Shown: positions 32,932-40,368, counted from the first letter of the stretch. The stretch: DNA of 42,396 bases from CAZEFK01 sp964511405 (GCA_964511405.1 CAZEFK010000033.1:1-42396), one strand, 5' to 3'. The notes: generated by a model not told the origin, from the sequence alone. Made by a program: numbers and translations.

Positions 32932-35900
32932 ATGACTGACGCTGCCGATCCGTCCGCGCCGCCGTCCCAGCCGGGGCTGTGCGCCGACCTGGCCGCCGGG
33001 CGGTGGCCGTCACCTGGCGCGCCCGACCGCGTCCCCGTCGCGCGCGAGCGCTGGCTGGACGCCGCCGACGCCGCCGGCGAAGGCGCCTTCGCCCGCGCCA
33101 TGCTGGCCGAGCCGGCCGCGGCGGCGCTGCTCGACGCCCTGTTCGGGAACAGTCCGTTCCTGACCGATTGCCTGATCCGCGATGTCGTCCACGCCCGCAC
33201 GCTCCTGACCCGCGGTCCCGACGGGACCTTCGCCGAACTGATCGGCCAACTCAACGACCGCCTCGCCGCGGATCCCGGCACCGACGCGGTGATGCGCGCC
33301 CTGCGCCAGGCCAAACGGCGCGCCGCCCTGGCGATCGCCGTCGCCGATATCGGCGGGCTGTGGTCGCTGGATCTGGTGACGGCGGCGCTGAGCCGGCTGG
33401 CGGCGGCCGCCCTGGACGTCGCGGTCGGGCATCTGCTGGCCGACGCCCTGCGCCGCCGCACGCCCGCGATCGGCCCGGACGATCTTCCGGGTCTGCGCGG
33501 CGGACTGATCGTGCTGGGCATGGGCAAGCTCGGCGCCGAGGAGCTGAACTATTCCTCGGACATCGACCTGATCGTGCTGTTCGACGCCGAGCGGGTGCCG
33601 GCGGCGGTGACCGTCGCGCTCGGCGACCGCGCGGCCTCGGACTTCTATGTGCGCCTGACCCGGGGCGTGATCCGGATGATGGCCGAGCGTACCGCCGACG
33701 GCTATGTCTTCCGCACCGACCTGCGGCTGCGCCCCGACCCGGCCTCGACGCCGCTGGTGCTGTCCCGGCGCGCGGCCGAGGCCTATTACGAGAGCGTCGG
33801 CCAGAACTGGGAGCGCGCGGCCCTGACCAAGGCGCGGCCGGTGGCCGGCGACCTCGCCGCCGGACGCGACTTCCTGGCCTATCTGCGGCCGTTCCTGTGG
33901 CGCCGGCACCTGGACTTCGCGGCGATTGCCGACATCCACTCGATCAAGCGCCAGATCCACGCCGCCCGTGGCGGCGGCGCGATCGCCGTGCGCGGCCACA
34001 ATGTCAAGCTCGGCCGCGGCGGCATCCGCGAGATCGAGTTCTTCGCCCAGACCCAGCAGTTGATCTGGGGCGGCCGGCTGCCCAGCCTGCGCCAGGCGCG
34101 CACCACCGATGCCCTGGCGGCGCTGGCCATGGCCGGGCGCATCGAGCCCGAAGTGGCCATGGTGCTGACCCGCGCCTATCGCTTCCTGCGCACCGTCGAA
34201 CATCGGCTGCAGATGATCGACGACCAGCAGACCCACACCCTGCCGGCCGATCCCGAGTCCTTCGCGCACCTCGCGCGCTTCCTCGATTTTCCCGATGCCG
34301 CCGGCTTCGAGGCGGCGCTGATGGAGCAGCTTGCGGTGGTCCAGTCCCGCTACGCCGAACTGTTCGAGGAGGCGCCGCCGCTGGCCGGCCCCGGCGCCCT
34401 GGTGTTCACCGGCAAGGATGACGATCCCGAGACGCTGGCGACGCTCGCCGGCATGGGCTTCCGCGATGCCCGCGCTGTTTCGGCCGGGGTGCGCGGTTGG
34501 CATCACGGGCGCCTGCGTGCGACCCGCAGCCCGCGCGCCCGCGAGCTCCTGACCGAGCTGTGCCCGACCCTGCTGGCGGCGCTGGCGCGCACCGCCGACC
34601 CCGATGGCGCCTTCGTCCGCTTCGACCGCTTCCTCGGCAACCTGCCCGCCGGCGTGCAGCTGTTCTCGCTGTTCTACGCGCGCCCGCAGATGCTGGGCCT
34701 GGTCGCCCGCATCATGGGCACGGCCCCGTCGCTGGCCGACCGCCTGGCGCGCCAGCCGGGCCTGCTCGACGGCCTGCTCAGCGACAGCCTGGCCGCCACC
34801 CTGCCCGACACGGCGGCCCTGGAGCAGGATCTGGCCCAGGTTCTGGCGTCGGCGCGCGACCTGCAGGACGTGCTGGACCTGACCCGGCGCTGGGCCGGCG
34901 ACCGCCGCTTCCAGGTCGGCGTCCAGCTGCTCGACGGCCAAGCCGACATGGCGGCTGCGGCCCGCATCCTGTCCGACATTGCCGACGCCGTGATCCGGCG
35001 CCTGCTCCAAGCCATCGTCGAGCAGTTCCGGACGCAGTACGGCAGCATCCCGGGCGGCGCCTTTGCCGTGCTGGCGCTGGGCAAGCTGGGGGCCTGCGAG
35101 ATGACGCCGACCAGCGACCTGGACCTGGTGTTCGTCTATGACGCGCCCGGGCCGCTGGAGCCGTCGGACGGGCCGCAGCCGCTGCCGGCGTCGGTGTATT
35201 TCCCGCGGCTCGGCCAGCGCTTGATCTCGGCCCTGACGGCGTTGACCGCCGAGGGCGAGCTGTACCAGGTCGACATGCGGCTGCGCCCCACCGGCAACAA
35301 GGGGCCGGTCGCGGTGGCACTGGAAGGCTTCCGCCATTATCAGCAGAACGAGGCGTGGACCTGGGAGCACATGGCGCTGACCCGGGCGCGGCTGGTGGCC
35401 GCGGCGCCTGAATCGTTCGGGACAGCGGTCGATCGCGCCGCGGCCGAGGCGCTGCAGCGTCCGCGCGAGCCCGGGCGGCTGTGGGCCGACGTCACCGACA
35501 TGCGTCGGCGGTTGGCCCGCGAGCATGGGGTGGCCCCGCCGTTCGACGTCAAGCACCGGCCGGGCGGCTTGCTGGACCTGGATTTCCTGGTGCAGGGGCT
35601 GATGCTGGAGCATGCCGCGAGCCATCCCGGGCTCGGCCGCGGCGGCGCCGCCACCCTGCTGCCGCGGCTCGCGGATGCCGGCCTGGTGCCGGCCGCGGAC
35701 GCCGCGGCGCTGGTGGCGGCCGCGCGCCTGTTCAGCACCGTTCAGGGCCTGCTGCGCCTGACCACCGGCGGCGACTTCGACCCCGATGCCGCGCCCGAGG
35801 AGCTCAAGCGCCTGTTGGTGCGCGCGACCGCAACGGTTGACTTCGCCACCCTCGCCGAGACTATCTCCGGCGCGGCGGCGGTCGTCGCGGAGGCGTACCG

Positions 35901-35952
35901 GCGCATTGCCGAGGCGCGCGCCGCCCCTGCCCCTCAGGAGACCCGATCATGA
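32932..35952 (+). CDS. glnE: Glutamine synthetase adenylyltransferase/adenylyl-removase
   Basis: 1006 residues. It has two nucleotidyltransferase domains, each with its G-S/G-x-D-x-D site: 'VLGMGKLGAEELNYSSDIDL' (adenylyl-removing half) and 'VLALGKLGACEMTPTSDLDL' (adenylylating half). Other blocks are 'HNVKLGRGGIREIEFFAQTQ', 'RLQMIDDQQTHTLPADPESF', 'LYQVDMRLRPTGNKGPVAV' and 'FDVKHRPGGLLDLDFLVQGL'. It controls glutamine synthetase in response to PII. Both acidic pairs are intact. The stop overlaps bcp (ATGA). Confidence 0.97.
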   Translation: MTDAADPSAPPSQPGLCADLAAGRWPSPGAPDRVPVARERWLDAADAAGEGAFARAMLAEPAAAALLDALFGNSPFLTDCLIRDVVHARTLLTRGPDGTFAELIGQLNDRLAADPGTDAVMRALRQAKRRAALAIAVADIGGLWSLDLVTAALSRLAAAALDVAVGHLLADALRRRTPAIGPDDLPGLRGGLIVLGMGKLGAEELNYSSDIDLIVLFDAERVPAAVTVALGDRAASDFYVRLTRGVIRMMAERTADGYVFRTDLRLRPDPASTPLVLSRRAAEAYYESVGQNWERAALTKARPVAGDLAAGRDFLAYLRPFLWRRHLDFAAIADIHSIKRQIHAARGGGAIAVRGHNVKLGRGGIREIEFFAQTQQLIWGGRLPSLRQARTTDALAALAMAGRIEPEVAMVLTRAYRFLRTVEHRLQMIDDQQTHTLPADPESFAHLARFLDFPDAAGFEAALMEQLAVVQSRYAELFEEAPPLAGPGALVFTGKDDDPETLATLAGMGFRDARAVSAGVRGWHHGRLRATRSPRARELLTELCPTLLAALARTADPDGAFVRFDRFLGNLPAGVQLFSLFYARPQMLGLVARIMGTAPSLADRLARQPGLLDGLLSDSLAATLPDTAALEQDLAQVLASARDLQDVLDLTRRWAGDRRFQVGVQLLDGQADMAAAARILSDIADAVIRRLLQAIVEQFRTQYGSIPGGAFAVLALGKLGACEMTPTSDLDLVFVYDAPGPLEPSDGPQPLPASVYFPRLGQRLISALTALTAEGELYQVDMRLRPTGNKGPVAVALEGFRHYQQNEAWTWEHMALTRARLVAAAPESFGTAVDRAAAEALQRPREPGRLWADVTDMRRRLAREHGVAPPFDVKHRPGGLLDLDFLVQGLMLEHAASHPGLGRGGAATLLPRLADAGLVPAADAAALVAAARLFSTVQGLLRLTTGGDFDPDAAPEELKRLLVRATATVDFATLAETISGAAAVVAEAYRRIAEARAAPAPQETRS

Positions 35953-36413
35953 GCCTCAGCGTCGGCGACAAGGCGCCCGACTTCACCCTGCCGACCGACG
36001 GCAACGGCACCGTCTCGCTCAAGGATTTGGCCGGCCGGCCGGTGGTGCTCTACTTCTACCCCAAGGACGACACCTCGGGCTGCACCGCCGAGGCCTGCGG
36101 CTTCCGCGACAGCCTGCCGGCGCTCGAGAATGTCCGCGCGACGGTGATCGGCGTGTCCAAGGACAGCGTCGCCAGCCACGACAAGTTCAAGAAGAAGCAC
36201 CAGCTGCCCTTCATTCTCGGCTCCGACGCCGACGGCGCCGTCTGCGACGCCTACGGCACCTGGGTCGAGAAGAGCCTGTACGGCCGCAAATACATGGGCA
36301 TCGACCGCGCCACCTTCGTCATCGACGGCCAGGGCGTGATCCGCCACATCTGGCGCAAGGTCAAGGTGCCGGGCCATGTCGACGCGGTGCGCAAGGCGGT
36401 CGAGGCCCTCTGA
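35949..36413 (+). CDS. bcp: Thioredoxin-dependent peroxiredoxin (BCP/PrxQ)
   Basis: 154 residues. The peroxidatic Cys45 and resolving Cys50 are in 'DDTSGCTAEACGFRDSLPAL', the PrxQ Cx4C arrangement. Other blocks are 'VVLYFYPKDDTSG', 'IGVSKDSVASHDKFKKKHQL' and 'GRKYMGIDRATFVIDGQGVI'. It reduces hydroperoxides with thioredoxin. The start overlaps the glnE stop by 4 nt, so it is coupled to glnE. Confidence 0.96.
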   Translation: MSLSVGDKAPDFTLPTDGNGTVSLKDLAGRPVVLYFYPKDDTSGCTAEACGFRDSLPALENVRATVIGVSKDSVASHDKFKKKHQLPFILGSDADGAVCDAYGTWVEKSLYGRKYMGIDRATFVIDGQGVIRHIWRKVKVPGHVDAVRKAVEAL

Positions 36414-37255
36414 GCAGCCTGGCCCACGCCGCGGTCGCGATCCTCGCGGCCGCCCAGCCGGCCGACAAGCTGGCGCTGACGGCCGCCGCGGCGGCGGCCT
36501 GGCGGGCCGGCGATCTGGCGATCGGCACCGCGGCGGCGCCCGACCGCCCGGCGCGGCCGCCGCAGCCGGTCCTGCTGCCGCCCCGCGACATGCCCCGGCG
36601 CCGGGTCACCGCGGCCCGGCCCGGCCGCTTCGCCCTGCTCCATGCGTTGGCCCATATCGAGCTCAACGCCGTCGACCTGGCGTGGGACCTGATCGCCCGC
36701 TTCGGCACCGCCGACCTGCCGCGCGCCTTCTTCGACGACTGGGTCGGCGTCGCCGCCGACGAGGCGCTTCATCACGCCTTGCTGGCCGAGCGCCTGGCCG
36801 CGCTGGGCGGGCGTTATGGCGACCTGCCGGCCCATGACGGGCTGTGGCAATCGGCGCTCGACACCCGCCACGACCTGCTGGCGCGCCTGGCGGTGGTGCC
36901 GCTGGTGCTGGAGGCCCGCGGCCTGGACGTGACCCCGGCCATGATCGCGCGGCTTGAAGCGGTCGGCGACCCCGAAAGCCAGGCCGTGCTCCAGCGCATC
37001 CATGCCGACGAGATCGGCCACGTTGCCGCCGGCCGCCGCTGGTTCGCCCATGTCGCCGAGGCGCGCGGCCTCGATCCGGTGCCGGCCTGGCAGGACCTGG
37101 TGCGCCGCCTGTTCCGCGGCCAGCTCAAGCCGCCCTTCAACTGGACCAGCCGCGCCGCCGCGGGCTTCGGCCCGGAATACATGGCGGGGATGGCGGGGCC
37201 GGCGGGCGGACCGGCAGGCCGCCAGCCCTCGTCGGCCTTGCCAGGTGTCCGTTGA
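36410..37255 (+). CDS. DUF455 ferritin-like protein with apparent CTG start
   Basis: 281 residues if translation begins at the CTG at 36410, which overlaps the bcp stop (CTGA). The family's N-terminal blocks 'KLALTAAAAAAWRAGDLAIG' and 'RPPQPVLLPPRDMPRRRVTA' lie upstream of the first in-frame ATG (36590), so a start near 36410 is required. The core has ferritin-like ligands: 'ALLHALAHIELNAVDLAWDL', 'GVAADEALHHALLAERLAAL' and 'IHADEIGHVAAGRRWFAHV'. An iron-binding role is inferred. GAGG precedes the CTG. Third gene of glnE-bcp-DUF455. Confidence 0.85.
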   Translation: MSSLAHAAVAILAAAQPADKLALTAAAAAAWRAGDLAIGTAAAPDRPARPPQPVLLPPRDMPRRRVTAARPGRFALLHALAHIELNAVDLAWDLIARFGTADLPRAFFDDWVGVAADEALHHALLAERLAALGGRYGDLPAHDGLWQSALDTRHDLLARLAVVPLVLEARGLDVTPAMIARLEAVGDPESQAVLQRIHADEIGHVAAGRRWFAHVAEARGLDPVPAWQDLVRRLFRGQLKPPFNWTSRAAAGFGPEYMAGMAGPAGGPAGRQPSSALPGVR

Positions 37256-37374
37256 CGCCGGCTTCGCCGCCGGCGCCGCTGCTTCAGCGCCAGTGCGGCG
37301 GCGTGAACGGCTGGCGTTGAAGTCAGAACTGCAGGTCTGCCATCGTCGCGATCAGCGAGATGGAGGTGACGTCA

Positions 37375-37614
37375 GTGGGTGCGATCACGATCCGGAACCT
37401 CTCGGAAGAGACGCGGCGAGCACTGCGGATCCGTGCGGCGCAGCACGGCCGCAGCATCGAGTCGGAGATCCGCAGCATCCTGGATGAAGCGGCGCGACCT
37501 GCCGACCGGCTTCGCCTGGGCTCGGCGCTGGTGGCGCTGTTCCGCCCGCTTGGGGGCGTCGATCTGGAGATCGCGCGCGACCGGTCCCCTGCCGACCCCG
37601 TGACCGTCGACTGA
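37375..37614 (+). CDS. FitA-like ribbon-helix-helix antitoxin
   Basis: 79 residues from a GTG at 37375. A full GGAGGTGA Shine-Dalgarno lies just upstream, which decides this start over the in-frame ATG at 37360. FitA/VapB hallmarks are 'AITIRNLSEETRRALRIRAA', 'HGRSIESEIRSILDEAARP' and the toxin-binding tail 'GGVDLEIARDRSPADPVTVD'. The tail normally blocks the active site of a FitB PIN nuclease. Here the downstream gene (13-nt gap) begins like FitB but continues as a NYN protein. Upstream, 37256-37374 shows only a short GCCGGC hairpin. Confidence 0.85.
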   Translation: MGAITIRNLSEETRRALRIRAAQHGRSIESEIRSILDEAARPADRLRLGSALVALFRPLGGVDLEIARDRSPADPVTVD

Positions 37615-37627
37615 TCGGCGCCGGCGA

Positions 37628-38434
37628 ATGATCGTCCTGGACACCGATGACGCGCACAAGGTGACGGATAGCCTGGCCGAAGCCGCGTTCGTCGGCGAGG
37701 TGGAAGCCGGGCATCCGGAAGCCGTGCTGGTGGTCGACGGGGAAAACTTTCCACCGGCCGCGCTCGGGTCGGCGCTCGCCGCGCTTGCCGACCTGGCCGG
37801 CGGCAATGTGCGGGCGGTCGTGGCGTGTGCCCGGCCGACCGCTGCCGTGGGGTGGCGCAAGGCCGTCCCGGATATTTCACTGGTGCTCCACGACTGCGCC
37901 TACAGCGGAGCGGGTGATATGCTGGTGGCTATGGAGGCGCAGCGGGCGGCCTCGGGAGCACCGGGGGCGGTGATCGCGATCGCATCGGCCGATCGCGACT
38001 TTGCACCGGTGCTGGTCGCCCTGCGCGCACAGGGGCATCTTGCCGTGGTGGTCACCGCGAACATGACCCCGCCGAAGCGCTTGAAACGGGAAGCCGATCG
38101 GTGGATCCGCGTCGACCTGCCGGGCTCCGGGCCGGGCGCGGTGCAGGTGCTGGCCGCCGGCGAGCGACCGCTCATCGAGGAGGCCATGACCTCGGCGGCG
38201 GGGCGTGCGGCTCGGGCCGATGGCTGGATCGAGCTCAGCGAGGTCGGCGTCGAGCTGAAGCGCTTGGGAATTCGGATCAAACGCCTCGCGAAGGTCGCAG
38301 CGCAGCTCGACGGTATGGAGATGCGCCGCGACGGCTGCGTCGTGCAGGTGCGACGGGTCACCGACGGGCCGGGCTCCCATGTCGGCGTGGATCGCGCTGC
38401 TGGGCCTTGTTTGTTGCCGGAGGCCACAAGGTGA
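37628..38434 (+). CDS. NYN-domain (PIN-like) nuclease with FitB-type start and possible LOTUS-like tail
   Basis: 268 residues. The first six residues (Met-Ile-Val-Leu-Asp-Thr) are those of FitB toxins. The remainder is NYN/LabA-like: 'AVLVVDGENFP' (Asp37), 'CAYSGAGDMLVAMEAQ' (Asp98) and 'IAIASADRDFAPVLVALRAQ' (Asp122, Asp124) form the expected acidic cluster, and 'RLKREADRWIRVD' closes the fold. Residues about 195-245 ('ADGWIELSEVGVELKRLGIR' to 'GMEMRRDGCVVQVRR') resemble an OST-HTH/LOTUS winged helix. Such NYN-LOTUS proteins are thought to act on RNA. Placed as toxin partner to the FitA-like gene; function is inferred. Confidence 0.7.
   Translation: MIVLDTDDAHKVTDSLAEAAFVGEVEAGHPEAVLVVDGENFPPAALGSALAALADLAGGNVRAVVACARPTAAVGWRKAVPDISLVLHDCAYSGAGDMLVAMEAQRAASGAPGAVIAIASADRDFAPVLVALRAQGHLAVVVTANMTPPKRLKREADRWIRVDLPGSGPGAVQVLAAGERPLIEEAMTSAAGRAARADGWIELSEVGVELKRLGIRIKRLAKVAAQLDGMEMRRDGCVVQVRRVTDGPGSHVGVDRAAGPCLLPEATR
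37655..37665 (+). repeat. Short direct repeat CACAAGGTGAC, copy 1
   Basis: First of three exact 11-bp copies in the toxin-antitoxin zone. It lies 10 bp past the six FitB-like codons, that is, at the junction between the FitB-like start and the NYN body. Confidence 0.6.
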
Positions 38435-38435
38435 C
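38425..38435 (+). repeat. Short direct repeat CACAAGGTGAC, copy 2
   Basis: Second copy, 770 bp after the first. It contains the TGA stop of the NYN gene, and the base after it, followed by G, is shared with copy 3. Confidence 0.6.
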
Positions 38436-38451
38436 CGCGGGTGAGGTGGTC

Positions 38452-38480
38452 TTGACGGGATCATTGTTGCCACCTATGTT
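38452..38480 (+). promoter_or_regulatory. Promoter and operator of the MazE-like/Doc operon
   Basis: -35 TTGACG (38452-38457), 17-bp spacer, -10 TATGTT (38475-38480). Six nucleotides separate the -10 from the ATG at 38487, so the transcript should be leaderless. ATTGTTGC and GCAACGAT form an inverted repeat (7 of 8 pairs) across the -10, a likely autorepression site. Confidence 0.6.
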
Positions 38481-38486
38481 GCAACG

Positions 38487-38720
38487 ATGATCAAGACGAC
38501 GACCCGACTGGCTCCGCGAGGCAACTCCCTGGCGGTGACGATCCCGAAGGAAGTGCTGGAGGCGACGGGCCTCAGGCAGGGCGACGCGCTCGCTCTGCTG
38601 GCTCGGGACGATGGCGTCATCGAGATCCGCCATGCCGCGCCCGGTGAGGCCGCGCTCGAAGAGGCTTTCGAGTGGAGCCTCGGGCGCTATGGCGAAACCT
38701 ACGCCGATCTCGCGAGGTGA
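38487..38720 (+). CDS. AbrB/MazE-like antitoxin
   Basis: 77 residues. The SpoVT/AbrB swapped-hairpin DNA-binding domain is 'TRLAPRGNSLAVTIPKEVLE' and 'LRQGDALALLARDDGVIEIR', followed by a helical tail 'LEEAFEWSLGRYGETYADLA' expected to wrap the toxin. Overlapping stop and start (GTGA) with the Doc gene. Promoter and operator lie directly upstream. Confidence 0.88.
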   Translation: MIKTTTRLAPRGNSLAVTIPKEVLEATGLRQGDALALLARDDGVIEIRHAAPGEAALEEAFEWSLGRYGETYADLAR

Positions 38721-39181
38721 CCGTCTGGTCGTGGGTCCCGGCCCACGTCCTGTTGGCGTGGCAGGCTCGCCTGATCGAGCGGTTCGGCGGTGCTGCGGGG
38801 GTTCGCGATGAAGATCGGCCAAAGCGCCGATCTTCCGGCAGCGAAGAGCTGTCCGAGCAAAAGCTCGGAAGGGGCCTGCTCGACAGCGCGCTGGCCCGCC
38901 CCGCGAACTTGGCCGCCTATGAGCCCGACGCCCCAGTCGAGCGCCTCGCCGCGGTCTACGGGGCGGGGCTCGCCAAGGCTCATGCCTTCATCGACGGCAA
39001 CAAGCGGATCGCGTTCGCGGTAATGGTGTCGTTCCTCCGCGCGCATGGACGCTCGCTCGATGCGACCGAAGCGGATGCCACCGCGGTCATGCTCGCGGTC
39101 GCCGCCGGCGAGTTGGATCAGTCTGGGCTGGAAAGCTGGATCGTCCAGCACTGTCGGCCGTCGGGGCACGACACAAGGTGA
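38717..39181 (+). CDS. doc: Doc-type (Fic fold) toxin with a 20-residue insertion
   Basis: 154 residues from a GTG overlapping the antitoxin stop. The Fic/Doc motif HxFxDGNKR is intact: 'AKAHAFIDGNKRIAFAVM' (His89, Asp93, Asn95, Lys96, Arg97). Relatives have 'GVRDEGLLDSALARP'; here residues 33-52 are inserted between Glu32 and Gly53, encoded by a 60-nt palindromic segment. Doc toxins phosphorylate elongation factor Tu. Whether the insertion, in the loop before the 'LLDSALARP' helix, is tolerated is unknown. The stop lies inside the third CACAAGGTGAC copy. Confidence 0.85.
   Translation: MTVWSWVPAHVLLAWQARLIERFGGAAGVRDEDRPKRRSSGSEELSEQKLGRGLLDSALARPANLAAYEPDAPVERLAAVYGAGLAKAHAFIDGNKRIAFAVMVSFLRAHGRSLDATEADATAVMLAVAAGELDQSGLESWIVQHCRPSGHDTR
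38811..38872. mobile_element. 60-nt palindromic insertion inside doc
   Basis: The extra codons (38813-38872) contain two hairpins: AAGATCGGC (38811-38819) with GCCGATCTT (38826-38834), and TCCGAGC-AAAA-GCTCGGA (38852-38869). The length is exactly 20 codons, so the reading frame is kept. This resembles protein-coding palindromic elements known from Rickettsia (RPEs). Spread as a mobile repeat is inferred. Confidence 0.55.
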
Positions 39182-39182
39182 C
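39172..39182 (+). repeat. Short direct repeat CACAAGGTGAC, copy 3
   Basis: Third copy, 747 bp after the second. It contains the TGA stop of doc, so copies 2 and 3 bracket the MazE-like/Doc module. Confidence 0.6.
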
Positions 39183-39345
39183 CGGGACCTGGAGCGTGAG
39201 TTAGGCGAACGCACTCGCGGCTCCTGTTCGTCGACAATCGAGACGGTGCCGGATCCGGCGGTGCTGCCGGCAGACAACCTTGCCGGGCGTCCGTTGAGGC
39301 CCAATATGTCTTTCGGAGTGAGAGAAAGGTTTTTCGAGGCCCGCC

Positions 39346-40029
39346 ATGCCGCCGCCAGTCGCTGAGGCCGAGGACCTGCTCACCGTCGCCGAGATCGCGG
39401 TTATCGCCGACGTGGACAAAAGCGATGTCAACCGCGCCATCGACGACAAGGTACTGCCGACGGTCCTCTATGAGGTCCAGGACCACCATCGCCGCCTCAA
39501 CACGTCGGCAGCCCCACTGGTCGCGTTCAATTCCGGCACGTTCGGGTGGCTCACCCCGGCGGCCCGGAAAGAAGCCGTCCACGCGTTCGTGAGACGGCAC
39601 GAGACCGAGCTCGTCACCGTGAAGTGGCTGGAGCACGCGACGCCGTCGGATCGCGACTTGGTGAGCCTCGGCCCGGTGAAGCTCGATCTGTGGGAGCACT
39701 TCGACGCTGCCCGCGAGCGCGCAAAGCTGCTCAAGGCGGCCAGAGAGCGCATCGTGCGCGACCCGGGAATCCTCGGCGGCGAGCCGGTCGTGGCCGGAAC
39801 CCGGGTGCCCGCCTACGCCGTCAGGTCAGCGGTCAAAGCGGAGTACCCGGTCGAGGAAGTCCTGGCGGACTACCCATCCCTGACGCCCGAGGACGTGAAG
39901 CTGGCCGACATCTGGGCGCGCGCGAACCCGCCGCAAGGACGGCCGAGAACGCGGCTCCGGCCACCACCGGGTCCGGACATCGTATCGAAGATCGTGCCAC
40001 GGCGGCCTCGGAATGAAGCTGCTCGTTGA
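39346..40029 (+). CDS. DUF433-type antitoxin with N-terminal helix-turn-helix
   Basis: 227 residues. The N-terminal part ('LLTVAEIAVIADVDKSDVNR' to 'FGWLTPAARKEAVHAFV') looks like a DNA-binding or MerR-like segment. Residues about 140-205 are DUF433: 'ARERIVRDPGILGGEPVVAG', then 'TRVPAYAVRSAVKAEYPVEE' and 'VLADYPSLTPEDVKLADIWA'. Such proteins (VapB45-like) pair with DUF5615 PIN-like toxins. The downstream toxin overlaps the stop by 17 nt but is cut to 16 codons. The 164 bp before the gene is less GC-rich but holds no clear promoter. Confidence 0.78.
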   Translation: MPPPVAEAEDLLTVAEIAVIADVDKSDVNRAIDDKVLPTVLYEVQDHHRRLNTSAAPLVAFNSGTFGWLTPAARKEAVHAFVRRHETELVTVKWLEHATPSDRDLVSLGPVKLDLWEHFDAARERAKLLKAARERIVRDPGILGGEPVVAGTRVPAYAVRSAVKAEYPVEEVLADYPSLTPEDVKLADIWARANPPQGRPRTRLRPPPGPDIVSKIVPRRPRNEAAR

Positions 40030-40063
40030 CGAGTGCCTGACCCCGAAGCTCGCACTGCTTTAG
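40013..40063 (+). pseudogene. Stub of a DUF5615 PIN-like toxin
   Basis: ATG at 40013, TAG at 40061-40063. The 16 residues 'MKLLVDECLTPKLALL' are the standard beginning of DUF5615/Mut7-C-like toxins, including the first catalytic Asp. The gene then stops abruptly at the 3' end of azlD (40060), so the rest was lost in a deletion or recombination whose edge is near 40058. Confidence 0.75.
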
Positions 40064-40368
40064 CCCCCCATCGCCCAGCGCAGGCCCGCGGTGACCGCGA
40101 CGCCGGCGATGACCGCCGCCACCACGCCGCCCGACAGGCGGGCGGCGACCAGCGCCGCGGCAGCGCCCACCCAGGCCGCGGTCCCGCCCTGGACCAGGCT
40201 GGTCACGATCAGCGCCACGAACATGGCGCCCGGGACCTGGCTCAGCCAGGCCTCCAGCAGCGGCGTCGAGGGCGCCAGGCGGCCCAGCAGCAGGCCGCCG
40301 AAGCGGGTGGCGTAAGTGGCGGCGGCCATGGCCAGCACCGCCACCCAGACCTCATTATCGGCGGACAT
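40060..40368 (-). CDS. azlD: AzlD-family branched-chain amino acid exporter subunit
   Basis: 102 residues, three to four membrane segments: 'VWVAVLAMAAATYATRFGGL', 'AMFVALIVTSLVQGG', 'AAWVGAAAALVAARLSGG' and 'VAAVIAGVAVTAGLRWAM'. AzlD is the small partner of AzlC. It overlaps the azlC end by 14 nt. Its stop abuts the truncated toxin. Confidence 0.88.
   Translation of the reverse strand: MSADNEVWVAVLAMAAATYATRFGGLLLGRLAPSTPLLEAWLSQVPGAMFVALIVTSLVQGGTAAWVGAAAALVAARLSGGVVAAVIAGVAVTAGLRWAMGG

Noticed and set aside
37655..39182. Integron attC sites to explain the CACAAGGTGAC copies
   Set aside because: There are no GTTRRRY core sites, no attC-like inverted structure around the copies and no integrase; only a short repeat can be claimed.
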